The notes: generated by a model from the letters alone, not told the origin. Positions 1 through 6,825 are shown, counted from the first letter of the stretch. The stretch: 7,799 nt of DNA from Thermoplasmata archaeon (GCA_021823085.1 JAKAPG010000077.1:1-7799); one strand, 5' to 3'. A program made the numbers and translations.

Positions 1-199
1 GGCTTGAAACGCACCCCGCTCCCGGACGGGGTTTCGTTTGGGGCCCTAGAGTTCCGTCTGCCGTCAGAGCCCCCGCGAGACGCTCGACCGTCTCCAGCGC
101 ATCTCTCGGCGCGGCGGCCTTGAGATGAAGCGAAAATCCGATGGCGCGCGGAGACAAAACTAGGACCGGAACGTCCGGGGCGTACCGATCGATTCCCAA
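1..199 (-). CDS. Possible 5' part of a divergent hypothetical protein, running off the left edge
   Basis: On the minus strand a frame stays open from a TTG codon at 199-197 to the window edge, giving about 66 residues. It reads MGIDRYAPDVPVLVLSPRAI and continues with GFSLHLK, then a helix-like stretch RDALETVERLAGAL. The hydrophobic strand VPVLVLSP followed by an amphipathic helix looks like a genuine protein fold. Codons in the middle part (about 121-56) are strongly G/C-ending, as in the other genes here. The start is uncertain: no ATG or GTG lies in this frame, and TTG occurs at 199 and 157. A TATA-like element at 219-226 lies about 26 bases upstream of TTG-199, which would suit a leaderless transcript. 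No family is recognised. The frame could instead be an open stretch of GC-rich noncoding DNA, and the hairpin at 7-39 would then be a terminator. Confidence 0.4.
   Translation of the reverse strand, partial: MGIDRYAPDVPVLVLSPRAIGFSLHLKAAAPRDALETVERLAGALTADGTLGPQTKPRPGAGCVSS
7..39. other. Strong inverted repeat (hairpin)
   Basis: AAACG at 7-11 pairs with CGTTT at 35-39, and ACCCCG at 13-18 pairs with CGGGGT at 27-32. That makes an 11-bp stem with a small internal loop (C12 opposite TT 33-34) and an 8-base apical loop at 19-26. Read on the plus strand, the 3' side is followed by G-rich sequence rather than a clean T-run, so it is a poor match to a classical terminator. It may end an unseen gene to the left, or it may simply lie inside the possible minus-strand coding frame. 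Confidence 0.45.
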
Positions 200-217
200 G
201 GCCGAGGGGCAGGTCAG

Positions 218-227
218 TTTTAAATAG
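218..227. promoter_or_regulatory. TATA-box-like element upstream of the thermosome, possibly bidirectional
   Basis: TTTTAAATAG stands out as an AT island in GC-rich DNA, 58-67 bases upstream of the thermosome ATG. Archaeal initiation usually occurs about 25 bases downstream of the TATA centre, which would put the plus-strand start near 247-250 and give a leader of roughly 35 bases carrying the SD. The TTTAAA core is a perfect palindrome, so the same box could also serve the minus strand, where predicted initiation falls near 197, next to TTG-199. The box is seen directly; the start sites are inferred. Confidence 0.65.
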
Positions 228-269
228 AACCGCTTTTCTACCCAATCGAACCACCCAGAGGAATCTCGG

Positions 270-274
270 GGAGG
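270..274 (+). promoter_or_regulatory. Ribosome binding site of the thermosome gene
   Basis: GGAGG lies 9 bases before ATG-284, within a longer GGGGAGGAA run. It supports this ATG as the start and shows that the chaperonin mRNA has a true leader, unlike several neighbouring genes. Confidence 0.7.
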
Positions 275-283
275 AACGAATCT

Positions 284-1957
284 ATGCTGACAGGGCAAAC
301 ACCGATCTTGGTGCTGAAGGAAGGAACGAAGCGGGAGAAGGGGCGCGGAGCGCTCTCGAACAACATCTCGGCAGCGAAGGCGATCGCGGACTCGGTCCGT
401 TCGACGCTCGGTCCGCGGGGACTCGACAAAATGCTCGTCGATTCGATGGGCGACGTCGTCGTCACCAACGACGGGGTCACGATCCTCAAGGAAATGGATG
501 TCGAGCACCCGGCCGCGAAGATGCTGGTCGAGGTCGCGAAGACCCAGGACCAGGAAGCGGGCGACGGCACCACCACCGCCGTCGTGCTCACCGGCGAGCT
601 GCTGAAGCGCGCCGAGGGGCTTATCGAGCAGAACATCCACCCGACCATCATCAGCCAGGGCTACCGACTTGCTTCCCAGAAGGCGCTCGAGGTCCTCGAC
701 CAGATTGCGCAGCCGATCAAGATCGAGGATCACGCGATGCTCAAGGAGATCGCGGAGACCGCGATGGGCTCGAAGTCGGTCAGCTTCAACCGCGAGCTCC
801 TAGGTGAGGTCGCGGTCAGGGCCGTGACCGCGGTGGCCGAGAAGAAGGACGCGAAGTACTCGGTCGACCTCGACAACATCCAGCTCATCAAGAAGCAGGG
901 CGGAGCGATCGGCGACACCCAGCTCATCGAGGGCGTCATCGTGGACAAGGAGAAGGTCCACTCGGGGATGCCGACGCACGTCGCCAACCCGAAGATCGCG
1001 CTCTTGGACGCGGCCCTCGAGATCAAGAAAACCGAGATTGACGCGAAGATCGAGATCAACGACCCGACCCAGCTCAACGCCTTCCTCGCCGAGGAGGAGA
1101 ACATGCTGCGCCGGATGGTCGACCAGGTGAAGAAGTCCGGAGCGAACGTGGTCTTCTGTCAGAAGGGCATCGACGACCTCGCCCAGCACTTCCTCGCGAA
1201 GGAAGGGATCTACGGAGTCCGCCGCGTGAAGAAGTCGGACATGGACAAGCTCGCGAAGGCGACGGGCGCGAACGTCGTGAGCAAGGTCAGCGAGCTCACC
1301 GCCGACGACATCGGCACGGCCGGCGCCGTCGAGGAACGCAAGATCGGGGAGGACTCCCTGACCTTCGTCACCGGCGCCAAGAAGGCGCGGGCGGTCAGCA
1401 TCCTCATCCGCGGTGGGACCGAGCACGTCCTGGACGAGATCGAGCGCTCGCTCGACGACGCCCTCAACGTGGTCGCCGTGGCGGTCGAGGATGGGAAGTT
1501 CGTCTACGGGGGCGGCGCGACCGCAGCCGAGCTCGCCCTCCAGCTCCGCGACCACGCGGCGAAGGTCGGCGGACGCGAGCAGATCGCGTTCGAGAGCTTC
1601 GCGGAGTCCCTCGAGACGGTCCCCCGGACCCTCGCGGAGAACGCGGGACTCGACCCGATCGACATCCTGATCGAGCTACGGAAGTCGCACAAGGCGGGTA
1701 AGAAGTCCTCGGGCGTCAACGTGCACGCGGGCAAGATCGACGACATGAGCTCGCTCAAGATCCTCGAGCCGATCCGCGTCGGGCGCCAGGCGATCGAGAG
1801 CGCGACCGACGCCGCGGTGATGATCCTGAGGATCGACGACGTCATCGCGTCCAAGTCGTCTCCCCCTCCCTCCGGCGGTCCGGGTGGCCCGGGAGGCCCC
1901 GGCGGCGGTGGAATGGGAGGCATGGGCGGAATGGGCGGCGGCGACTTCGAGGACTAG
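284..1957 (+). CDS. ths: Thermosome subunit (group II chaperonin, Hsp60/CCT family)
   Basis: ATP-driven protein-folding chaperonin that assembles into a double-ring cage in the cytoplasm. The 557-residue length is normal to slightly long for archaeal thermosomes. Hallmarks are in order: TLGPRGLDKML at 41-51, NDGVTIL at 62-68, and the nucleotide-binding GDGTTT at 93-98. The apical domain with the helical-protrusion region lies around 245-305. The equatorial return includes SLDDALNVV at 389-397 (Asp391/392 near the conserved catalytic Asp), YGGGATAAELA at 408-418 and NAGLDPIDIL at 453-462. RIDDVI is at 516-521. The tail (525-557) is a Pro/Gly-rich linker, then GGM repeats and an acidic DFED end; such flexible tails project into the cavity. 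The start is fixed by the SD at 270-274. The gene appears monocistronic, with its own promoter and a downstream hairpin. Whether it is the alpha or beta paralogue cannot be decided from one copy. Confidence 0.97.
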   Translation: MLTGQTPILVLKEGTKREKGRGALSNNISAAKAIADSVRSTLGPRGLDKMLVDSMGDVVVTNDGVTILKEMDVEHPAAKMLVEVAKTQDQEAGDGTTTAVVLTGELLKRAEGLIEQNIHPTIISQGYRLASQKALEVLDQIAQPIKIEDHAMLKEIAETAMGSKSVSFNRELLGEVAVRAVTAVAEKKDAKYSVDLDNIQLIKKQGGAIGDTQLIEGVIVDKEKVHSGMPTHVANPKIALLDAALEIKKTEIDAKIEINDPTQLNAFLAEEENMLRRMVDQVKKSGANVVFCQKGIDDLAQHFLAKEGIYGVRRVKKSDMDKLAKATGANVVSKVSELTADDIGTAGAVEERKIGEDSLTFVTGAKKARAVSILIRGGTEHVLDEIERSLDDALNVVAVAVEDGKFVYGGGATAAELALQLRDHAAKVGGREQIAFESFAESLETVPRTLAENAGLDPIDILIELRKSHKAGKKSSGVNVHAGKIDDMSSLKILEPIRVGRQAIESATDAAVMILRIDDVIASKSSPPPSGGPGGPGGPGGGGMGGMGGMGGGDFED

Positions 1958-1995
1958 ACGGGTCGCGCTGCGAACCTCGTCCAACCCTTTCCTTG

Positions 1996-2025
1996 CGCCC
2001 CCGGCCCGAAGCCGGGGGCGTTCTC
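1996..2025 (+). terminator. Hairpin terminator-like element between convergent genes
   Basis: CGCCCCCGGC (1996-2005) and GCCGGGGGCG (2011-2020) form a perfect 10-bp GC stem around a CCGAA loop, followed by TTCTCGT. It lies 38 bases after the thermosome stop and 15 bases beyond the stop of the convergent glycosyltransferase, so it could separate the two transcripts. The T-run is weak on the plus side and absent on the minus side. An mRNA-stabilising 3' structure is an alternative role. Confidence 0.6.
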
Positions 2026-2035
2026 GTGCCCCCGA

Positions 2036-3157
2036 CTAATCGGAAGCCAACGATCGATAGATCGCCGCGTACCGCTCCACGACGTCGTTCCAGTCCCACG
2101 AGCGTGCGAGGAGTCGGGCCCGGGCGGCGACCTCCTCGCGACGTTCGGCGCGGTGTGCGAGGGTCTCCCGAACCGCGTCGGCGAATTCCAACGGGTCCGT
2201 AGCGATGCGACCTCCCCCGAGTCCGGCCAGCGCCGGCGCGACGCCCGTGGGATAGGCGACGAAGGTGAGCCCGCTCCCGAGCGCCTCGAGCAGGGCGAGC
2301 CCGAAGCCTTCGTAGCTCGAGCCCTGCACGTACACGTCCGCCGCGCGGAGCGCGGCCAATTGCTCGGGGCGCGCGAGCGGGCCGACGTAGCGGAATTCGA
2401 TTCCGAGCTCGTGGGCCCGGGACTCGAGGTACGCTCGATCGTAGGGGCTCCCCGCGACATCCCGGCCCGTTACGACCAGGGCGAGCTCGCGTCGCAGGGG
2501 CGCGATCCCTGCGAGCACCCGGTCGAGCCGCTTGTTCTCCCAGGTGCCCCCGCACGAGATCGCCACGGACCGTCGCGTGATCTTCCACTGTGCGCGCAGA
2601 TCCGATGACGCCGGAGTGTCCGTCAACTCGAGGAAGTCGATCCCCTCGCCGACGAGATGCACCCTTCTCGGATCGTACCCGAACGAGACGATCTGCTCGA
2701 CTTCGTGGTCGGTGAGAGCGAGGTATGCCCCGAACGAGCGCAGGGCGAAGGGAAGGTAGCGTTCGAAGTAGAGGCGGTTCCCGAGTCCCCCCTTCATCTC
2801 GAGCTGGTAGAACCCGTGCGTCGTGATCGCCTTGGGCTGAGGGACGAACGGCGCGATCGGGAAGAGGTAGTCGGCGGACCAGATGCGGTTCCCGCTCAGA
2901 TGCAAGAGGTCGAAGTCGAGCTCGCGAAGCGTCCGAAGATAATGTTCCGGCTGGCGAAAGCGACCCACCGTCCGCATCCCGATGCGGTGGATCTCGATCC
3001 CCCCTACGGTCTCCGCGTCGGGGACCCCCGATTCCCGCTGCGTCAGGACGATGGGCCGGTCCCCGCGGTGGGCCAGGGCCCGTGCGAGCCCGAGCGCCCA
3101 ACGCTCCGATCCCCCCTCGGCCGGGAAGAACCGATGGCTGACGATCAGGATCCGCAT
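2036..3157 (-). CDS. GT4-type glycosyltransferase (GT-B fold)
   Basis: Probable retaining glycosyltransferase that moves a sugar from a nucleotide-sugar donor to a glycan, lipid or protein acceptor at the inner face of the membrane. The 373-residue length is typical. The N-terminal acceptor domain begins MRILIVSHRF, with the glycine loop EGGSERW at 14-20, and THG at 113-115 is usual for the family. The C-terminal donor domain has CGGTWENKRLDRVL at 202-215 and the E-x7-E motif formed by Glu283 (YEGFG) and Glu291 (LLEALGSG). No membrane segment or signal peptide is seen. The ATG start sits about 30 bases from a TATA-like element and lacks a convincing SD, suggesting a nearly leaderless mRNA. 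It is divergent from a second GT4 gene and convergent with the thermosome. Donor and acceptor cannot be predicted. Confidence 0.93.
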   Translation of the reverse strand: MRILIVSHRFFPAEGGSERWALGLARALAHRGDRPIVLTQRESGVPDAETVGGIEIHRIGMRTVGRFRQPEHYLRTLRELDFDLLHLSGNRIWSADYLFPIAPFVPQPKAITTHGFYQLEMKGGLGNRLYFERYLPFALRSFGAYLALTDHEVEQIVSFGYDPRRVHLVGEGIDFLELTDTPASSDLRAQWKITRRSVAISCGGTWENKRLDRVLAGIAPLRRELALVVTGRDVAGSPYDRAYLESRAHELGIEFRYVGPLARPEQLAALRAADVYVQGSSYEGFGLALLEALGSGLTFVAYPTGVAPALAGLGGGRIATDPLEFADAVRETLAHRAERREEVAARARLLARSWDWNDVVERYAAIYRSLASD

Positions 3158-3182
3158 CGTTCCGAGGACTTCACGGGAGGAG

Positions 3183-3191
3183 GGGTATATC
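3183..3191. promoter_or_regulatory. TATA-like element between the two divergent glycosyltransferases
   Basis: GGGTATATC in the 124-base divergent gap is the clearest AT-rich motif there. On the minus strand (GATATACCC) its centre is about 31 bases from ATG-3157, giving a predicted start near 3162 and an almost leaderless mRNA. On the plus strand it would start transcription near 3214, giving a leader of about 70 bases before GTG-3282. Use in both directions is an inference. Confidence 0.5.
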
Positions 3192-3281
3192 TTCGCTCTC
3201 GCGGGGATCGGCGCGCGTCCTTGGTGGCGTCCATGTTATCCGAGCCCTCCGCGTTGGGGCGCCCTCCGGAGCCTCAGAGCC

Positions 3282-4544
3282 GTGCGGATCCTTCGGGTGA
3301 ATTCCTGGCAGGGCGTCGGCGGAGGAGCGGAGGAGTACGTCGCGAGCATCGCCCGCGCGCTCCGGGACCGGGGACACCCGAACCATGTCGTGATGCTCAC
3401 CGACATGATCCCCTCGAGCCCCGGACCGGACGAGACCTACGTCCGGGTCCCGGCGCTCGGGGTACGGCGCGCCGTGAGCGACCTGCTTCCGCAGCCCGAA
3501 GTGCGCGCCGCGCTCGAACGAGCCGTGCGCGACTTCCGCCCGGATCTCGTGCACCTCCATCATTTCGACGCCGGATTCATGACGATCGCTCGATGGGTCT
3601 CGAGCCTCGCCGTTCCTGTCGTGATGACCGCGCACGATGCGGAACTGGTGTGCCCGAACGGTTCGCTGATGCGTCCGGGCCACGTCGTCTGCGAGGGAGG
3701 GATCCTCCCCCGTTGTCAGTTCACCGGGTGCGACGTCGGCTACGGTCTGCCCTACGAGCTCACCCAACGCGCGAGCTTCGATCGGCAGGTCTCCGGCCGG
3801 GTTCGTGCGTACTTTTGCCCCAGCCGTGCGCTCACGAACTACCTGCACTCGAACGGCTATCGGCCCGCCGTCCACCTCCCGTCCTACGCGCCTCTGCCGG
3901 AGTCCGTTCGCGCGGCGCCCGCCCCCGAGCCCGCGGCGGACCTGCCGCCCACGGTCGGTTTCCTCGGGAGGATCGAGTGGTACAAGGGCCTCGACCCCCT
4001 CCTCCGGTCGATTCGGATCTTGGCGTCGCGGTTTCCGGACGTTCGTCTCGACGTCGCGGGGGTCGGGCCGGCGCAACCCGGCATGGCGGAGCTCGCGCGC
4101 GAGCTCGGCATCTCGGATCGCGTGGTCTTTCGGGGCCAGGTGCGCGGGGAAGAGAAGGAGCGCTGGTTCCAAGGCATCCATGTGCTCGCGTTCCCTTCGA
4201 CGTGGTTTGAGAACCTCGCATTCTCCGCCCAGGAATCGCTGGCGCGAGGGCGTCCTGCGGTGGGAAGTGCGATCGGCGGCAACGCTGAGATCGTCCGGGA
4301 CGGCGAGTCCGGTCGGATCGTGCCGGTCGCGGACCCCGCCGCGCTGGCCGCCGCTCTCGGGGAGATTCTGGGGTCGCCGTCGGTGCGCCGGGAGATGGGG
4401 CAACGTGGCCGCGCCCGAATCCTGAGCGAGTTCACTCCGGAGCGCCACCTCGGCCGCCTGCTCTCGGCCTACGAGGCGGTGCTCCGGGGCCGAGTGCGCA
4501 GCTCGCCGATCGACGCCGAGGACCTGAACCGTCCGTCGTCCTAG
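3282..4544 (+). CDS. GT4-type glycosyltransferase with a four-cysteine insert
   Basis: Predicted 420-residue GT-B glycosyltransferase using a nucleotide-sugar donor. I place the start at GTG-3282: the protein then opens MRILRVNSWQGVGGGAEEY, the canonical N-terminal strand and glycine loop. CGGAG at 3267-3271 can act as a weak SD. The frame is open further upstream, but that stretch overlaps the promoter and the divergent gene and resembles no family. HLHHFD at 91-96 and TAHDAELVCP at 116-125 belong to the acceptor domain. Cys124, Cys137, Cys145 and Cys150 form a cluster seen in one GT4 subgroup. The donor domain shows GRIEWYKG at 229-236 and the E-x7-E pair Glu310/Glu318, then GGNAEIVRDGESG at 332-344. 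Located 53 bases before a sugar-nucleotide epimerase, it probably forms a short glycan operon with it. Donor and acceptor are unknown. Confidence 0.92.
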   Translation: MRILRVNSWQGVGGGAEEYVASIARALRDRGHPNHVVMLTDMIPSSPGPDETYVRVPALGVRRAVSDLLPQPEVRAALERAVRDFRPDLVHLHHFDAGFMTIARWVSSLAVPVVMTAHDAELVCPNGSLMRPGHVVCEGGILPRCQFTGCDVGYGLPYELTQRASFDRQVSGRVRAYFCPSRALTNYLHSNGYRPAVHLPSYAPLPESVRAAPAPEPAADLPPTVGFLGRIEWYKGLDPLLRSIRILASRFPDVRLDVAGVGPAQPGMAELARELGISDRVVFRGQVRGEEKERWFQGIHVLAFPSTWFENLAFSAQESLARGRPAVGSAIGGNAEIVRDGESGRIVPVADPAALAAALGEILGSPSVRREMGQRGRARILSEFTPERHLGRLLSAYEAVLRGRVRSSPIDAEDLNRPSS

Positions 4545-4597
4545 ACCCGCCGCTCGGCCGGAAAGGCTGATGGCCGAGTCTCCTTCGTCCTTGGCCC

Positions 4598-5560
4598 ATG
4601 CCGAAGCTCGGAGTGACGGGTGCGGCGGGGTACATCGGCCATCTGCTCAGTCGCACGGCCCTCGCACAAGGATGGGAGGTCCGCGGGGTCGACGACCTGA
4701 CCGGGCCGATCTCGCTCCCGCCCGAAGGCATCCCGCTCGTCCGGGCCGACTTCTCTTCCGCGGAGGCGTTGCGCTCCTTCGAGGGAGTCGATGCCGTCGC
4801 GCACCTCGGAGCGGTCTCCGGCGTCATGCCCTGTGCGAACGACCCCTCGGGCACGCGAGCCGTGAACGTGGACGGGACCGCCCGGCTCATCGACTGGTGT
4901 CGAGGGCGGCACGTCCCCGTCGCGTTTGCGAGCAGCCTCGCCGTAGTGGGAGTCCCGGCCCGGATGCCGATCACGGAGGAGACCCCGCCCGCGCCCACGC
5001 ATGAGTACGCACGACAGAAGGCCGAGGGCGAGGGGCTCGTGGACACGCTCCGCCGCGCCGGGGTTCCGGCGGCGGCGGTGCGGATGAGCAACGTCTACGG
5101 CTCCTACGCGGCCGGCCCGCGCACGATTGCGAAGGGCAACGTTTTGAACGAGTTCGCCCGGCAGATGCTCTCCGGGCATCTTCGGGTGAACGCTCCCGGC
5201 ACACAGCGCCGCGACTTCATCCAAATCGAGGACGTGATCCGGGGGTGGCTTGCCGTCGCGGATCGACTGCGGCGCGGGGCCCCGACGGAGCCCACGTACC
5301 TGTTCGCGAGCGGATCGAGCGCTTCGGTGCTCGAGATCGCGGATCGGGTGGCCCACGCATGGCGCTCCTGCCACCCGGCTCGGCCTCCCCTCGCGATCGA
5401 TGTCGTCGACAATCCCCGCGGTTCGATCGAACTGCTGGCCGAGCGCTTCGAGGTCGATCCGTCGCGGACATGGGCCTCGCTCGGGATCCGGCCGGCCCAC
5501 CGTCTCTCCGAGGATATTTCGCGGCTCGTCTCCTCGACCGGTCCGGAGCGGAGCGATTGA
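4598..5560 (+). CDS. NAD-dependent epimerase/dehydratase (extended SDR, nucleotide-sugar type)
   Basis: A 320-residue Rossmann enzyme likely to epimerise, dehydrate or reduce a nucleotide sugar such as a UDP- or GDP-hexose. The NAD motif GAAGYIG is at 8-14, and an acidic Asp32 at the end of the second strand favours NAD over NADP. The catalytic set is Ser112/Ser113 in FASSLAVVG, with Tyr137 and Lys141 in YARQK. NVYG at 165-168 and RRDFIQIEDV at 204-213 are hallmarks of the UDP-glucose-4-epimerase/GDP-mannose-dehydratase group. The start is well fixed: an in-frame TGA at 4568-4570 leaves ATG-4598 as the only usual start codon before the glycine motif. No SD precedes it. It probably provides a modified sugar donor to the glycosyltransferase just upstream. 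The exact product (Gal, GlcA, Rha or similar) cannot be read. Confidence 0.92.
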   Translation: MPKLGVTGAAGYIGHLLSRTALAQGWEVRGVDDLTGPISLPPEGIPLVRADFSSAEALRSFEGVDAVAHLGAVSGVMPCANDPSGTRAVNVDGTARLIDWCRGRHVPVAFASSLAVVGVPARMPITEETPPAPTHEYARQKAEGEGLVDTLRRAGVPAAAVRMSNVYGSYAAGPRTIAKGNVLNEFARQMLSGHLRVNAPGTQRRDFIQIEDVIRGWLAVADRLRRGAPTEPTYLFASGSSASVLEIADRVAHAWRSCHPARPPLAIDVVDNPRGSIELLAERFEVDPSRTWASLGIRPAHRLSEDISRLVSSTGPERSD

Positions 5561-5592
5561 CGGAAGTCGAGCCCCGCGAGCTCGCGCGCCGG

Positions 5593-5600
5593 CTTAATAA
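5593..5600 (+). promoter_or_regulatory. TATA-like element upstream of the aminotransferase
   Basis: CTTAATAA is an isolated AT patch in the 72-base gap after the epimerase. Initiation about 26 bases downstream (near 5623) would leave only about 10 leader bases, yet these hold a strong SD. It suggests that the aminotransferase group has its own promoter and is not only read through from the glycan genes. Confidence 0.5.
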
Positions 5601-5621
5601 CAGGAGCACGCGCTCGCCCGG

Positions 5622-5627
5622 GGAGGT
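5622..5627 (+). promoter_or_regulatory. Ribosome binding site of the aminotransferase
   Basis: GGAGGT, a near-perfect anti-SD complement, lies 5 bases before ATG-5633 and supports that start. Confidence 0.7.
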
Positions 5628-5632
5628 CCTCG

Positions 5633-6784
5633 ATGCCGTTGGAAAAGATCGAGGAGTCTCCGATCCTCGCCCTCGTTGCCCGGGTCTTCGAGATGCGTCG
5701 GCGCGGCGAGGAGGTCCTGGCGCTGCACATCGGCGAGCCCGATTTCGATACCCCCGTCGGCATCCGCCGGGCGGCGTCCCGATCGATGAACTCCGGCCGA
5801 ACGCACTACGTGAGCGCGCAGGGCTCGCCCGGCCTTCGGGCCGCAATCGCCGACCGGCTTCGCCGGCGGCACGGAATCCCCGCCCGACCCGAGACGGTGG
5901 TGGTGCTTCCCGCGAAGTTCGCGATCTACGCGTCGCTCCTCGCGACCGTATCTCCCGGGGACGAAGTACTCCTCGCGGATCCCACCTACCTCCTTTCCCA
6001 GCCCACGCAGCTCGTCGGAGCGCAACCGGTCTACTTCCCGCTGCGGGAGGACTTCTCGTTCGACCTGAACGCAGCGCGCCGGGCCACCACTCCTCGGACG
6101 CGAGCGATCGTCCTGGTCACTCCGGCCAATCCCACCGGCACGATGCTGACCCGCGCCGACATCGAGGGGATCCTCGACCTCGCCCGGCGCCACCGGATGG
6201 TCGTGATCAGCGACGAGACGTATGAGTCGCTCGTCTACGAGGGCGAGCACGTCGCTCCCGCGGCGCTGGCGGACGCGGATCCCGCGGTGATCACGATCGG
6301 CAGCTTCTCGAAGGTCTACTCGATGACCGGCTGGCGGATCGGTTATGCGGTCGCACCGGAGCCGATCGCCGCGCGGCTCGTCAAGATCATCGAGCATACG
6401 CTCTCCTGCCTCCCCCCGTTCATCCAGGACGCGGCCGAGTGGGCGCTCGGGCACGCCGGAAAGGACGAGGAACGATTCCGCGCGACGTTCCGGGAACGAC
6501 GCGATCATCTCGCCGAGAAGCTGTCCGAGGTCCGCGGGCTCTCCTTCGCCCGTCCCCCGGGCGCGTTCTACATCTTTCCGAAGTACGACCTTCCGCTCTC
6601 CTCGATCGAGTTCAGCGCGGCGTTGCTCAACGAAGAGCGGCTCGCGGTCGTCCCCGGCATCGCGTTCGGCCCCCACGGGGAGCACCACTTCCGAATCTCG
6701 TATTCGAGCGACATCCCCACGTTGGACCGGGCGGTACTCCGGCTCGACCGGTTCCTCCAACGGCATCGGGGCTCCCGCGCCTAG
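5633..6784 (+). CDS. Class I/II PLP-dependent aminotransferase (AspB-like)
   Basis: Cytoplasmic fold-type I aminotransferase that moves an amino group between an amino acid and a 2-oxo acid, probably with glutamate/2-oxoglutarate as one pair. The 383-residue length is normal. Visible motifs are GEPDF at 34-38, HYVSAQGSPGLR at 58-69 (substrate loop with Tyr59), NPTGT at 166-170 (Asn166), SDETY at 193-197 (Asp194 pairing with the PLP ring nitrogen), and SFSKVYSMTGWRIGY at 224-238, where Lys227 is the Schiff-base lysine. Arg354 in FRISY should bind the substrate carboxylate. This is the AspAT/aromatic subgroup, not the DegT sugar-aminotransferase family, so it should not be counted with the glycan genes despite their proximity. 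It precedes a cyclase-family hydrolase by 41 bases. The substrate could be aspartate, an aromatic or a branched amino acid. Confidence 0.95.
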   Translation: MPLEKIEESPILALVARVFEMRRRGEEVLALHIGEPDFDTPVGIRRAASRSMNSGRTHYVSAQGSPGLRAAIADRLRRRHGIPARPETVVVLPAKFAIYASLLATVSPGDEVLLADPTYLLSQPTQLVGAQPVYFPLREDFSFDLNAARRATTPRTRAIVLVTPANPTGTMLTRADIEGILDLARRHRMVVISDETYESLVYEGEHVAPAALADADPAVITIGSFSKVYSMTGWRIGYAVAPEPIAARLVKIIEHTLSCLPPFIQDAAEWALGHAGKDEERFRATFRERRDHLAEKLSEVRGLSFARPPGAFYIFPKYDLPLSSIEFSAALLNEERLAVVPGIAFGPHGEHHFRISYSSDIPTLDRAVLRLDRFLQRHRGSRA

Positions 6785-6795
6785 CCCCCGCCCGG

Positions 6796-6805
6796 TTCTT
6801 GTACT
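6796..6805 (+). promoter_or_regulatory. Weak candidate TATA element for a leaderless cyclase transcript
   Basis: TTCTTGTACT, the least GC-rich patch in the 41-base gap, is centred about 26 bases before ATG-6826, the spacing expected for leaderless initiation. The match to a TATA consensus is poor, and read-through from the aminotransferase is at least as likely. Confidence 0.25.
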
Positions 6806-6825
6806 CCGTCCGGCTCGCGGATGCG

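Noticed and set aside
125..163. Mini-ORF of 12 codons (MKRKSDGARRQN) on the plus strand upstream of the thermosome
   Set aside because: It ends before the TATA box and so would not be on the thermosome mRNA; it has no SD and nothing else supports translation.
1842..3101. Long minus-strand open frame overlapping the first glycosyltransferase in another frame
   Set aside because: The product is an Arg/Gly/Pro-rich shadow, while the alternative frame at 2036-3157 carries all the GT4 motifs.
2982..3281. A 100-residue N-terminal extension of the second glycosyltransferase from ATG-2982
   Set aside because: It would overlap the divergent gene and the promoter region, shows no family features, and the GT4 N-terminal strand starts exactly at GTG-3282.
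2657..4210. Long plus-strand open frame (over 500 codons) across both glycosyltransferases
   Set aside because: It is antisense to the first glycosyltransferase and out of frame with the second. Its translation is Arg/Pro/Gly-rich low-complexity sequence typical of GC-rich shadow frames.
3171..4448. Minus-strand open frame antisense to the second glycosyltransferase
   Set aside because: Its composition is His/Arg/Asp-rich with no recognisable motif, and the sense strand has a complete GT4 protein.
4570..5004. Plus-strand frame starting at ATG-4570, preceded by GAAAGG
   Set aside because: It is out of frame with the epimerase and its translation is low-complexity Arg/Gly/Pro sequence; the frame from 4598 has the full SDR motif set.
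5633..6784. Aminotransferase as a sugar aminotransferase of the glycan module
   Set aside because: The motifs (GEPDF, NPTGT, SFSKVYSMTGWRIGY, FRISY) belong to the class I/II amino-acid group, not the DegT/ArnB sugar family, and the gene has its own promoter-like element and SD.
6439..6825. N-terminal extension of the cyclase protein into the aminotransferase gene
   Set aside because: The extension is an Arg/Pro-rich shadow of the aminotransferase, and the cyclase family N-terminus begins at ATG-6826.
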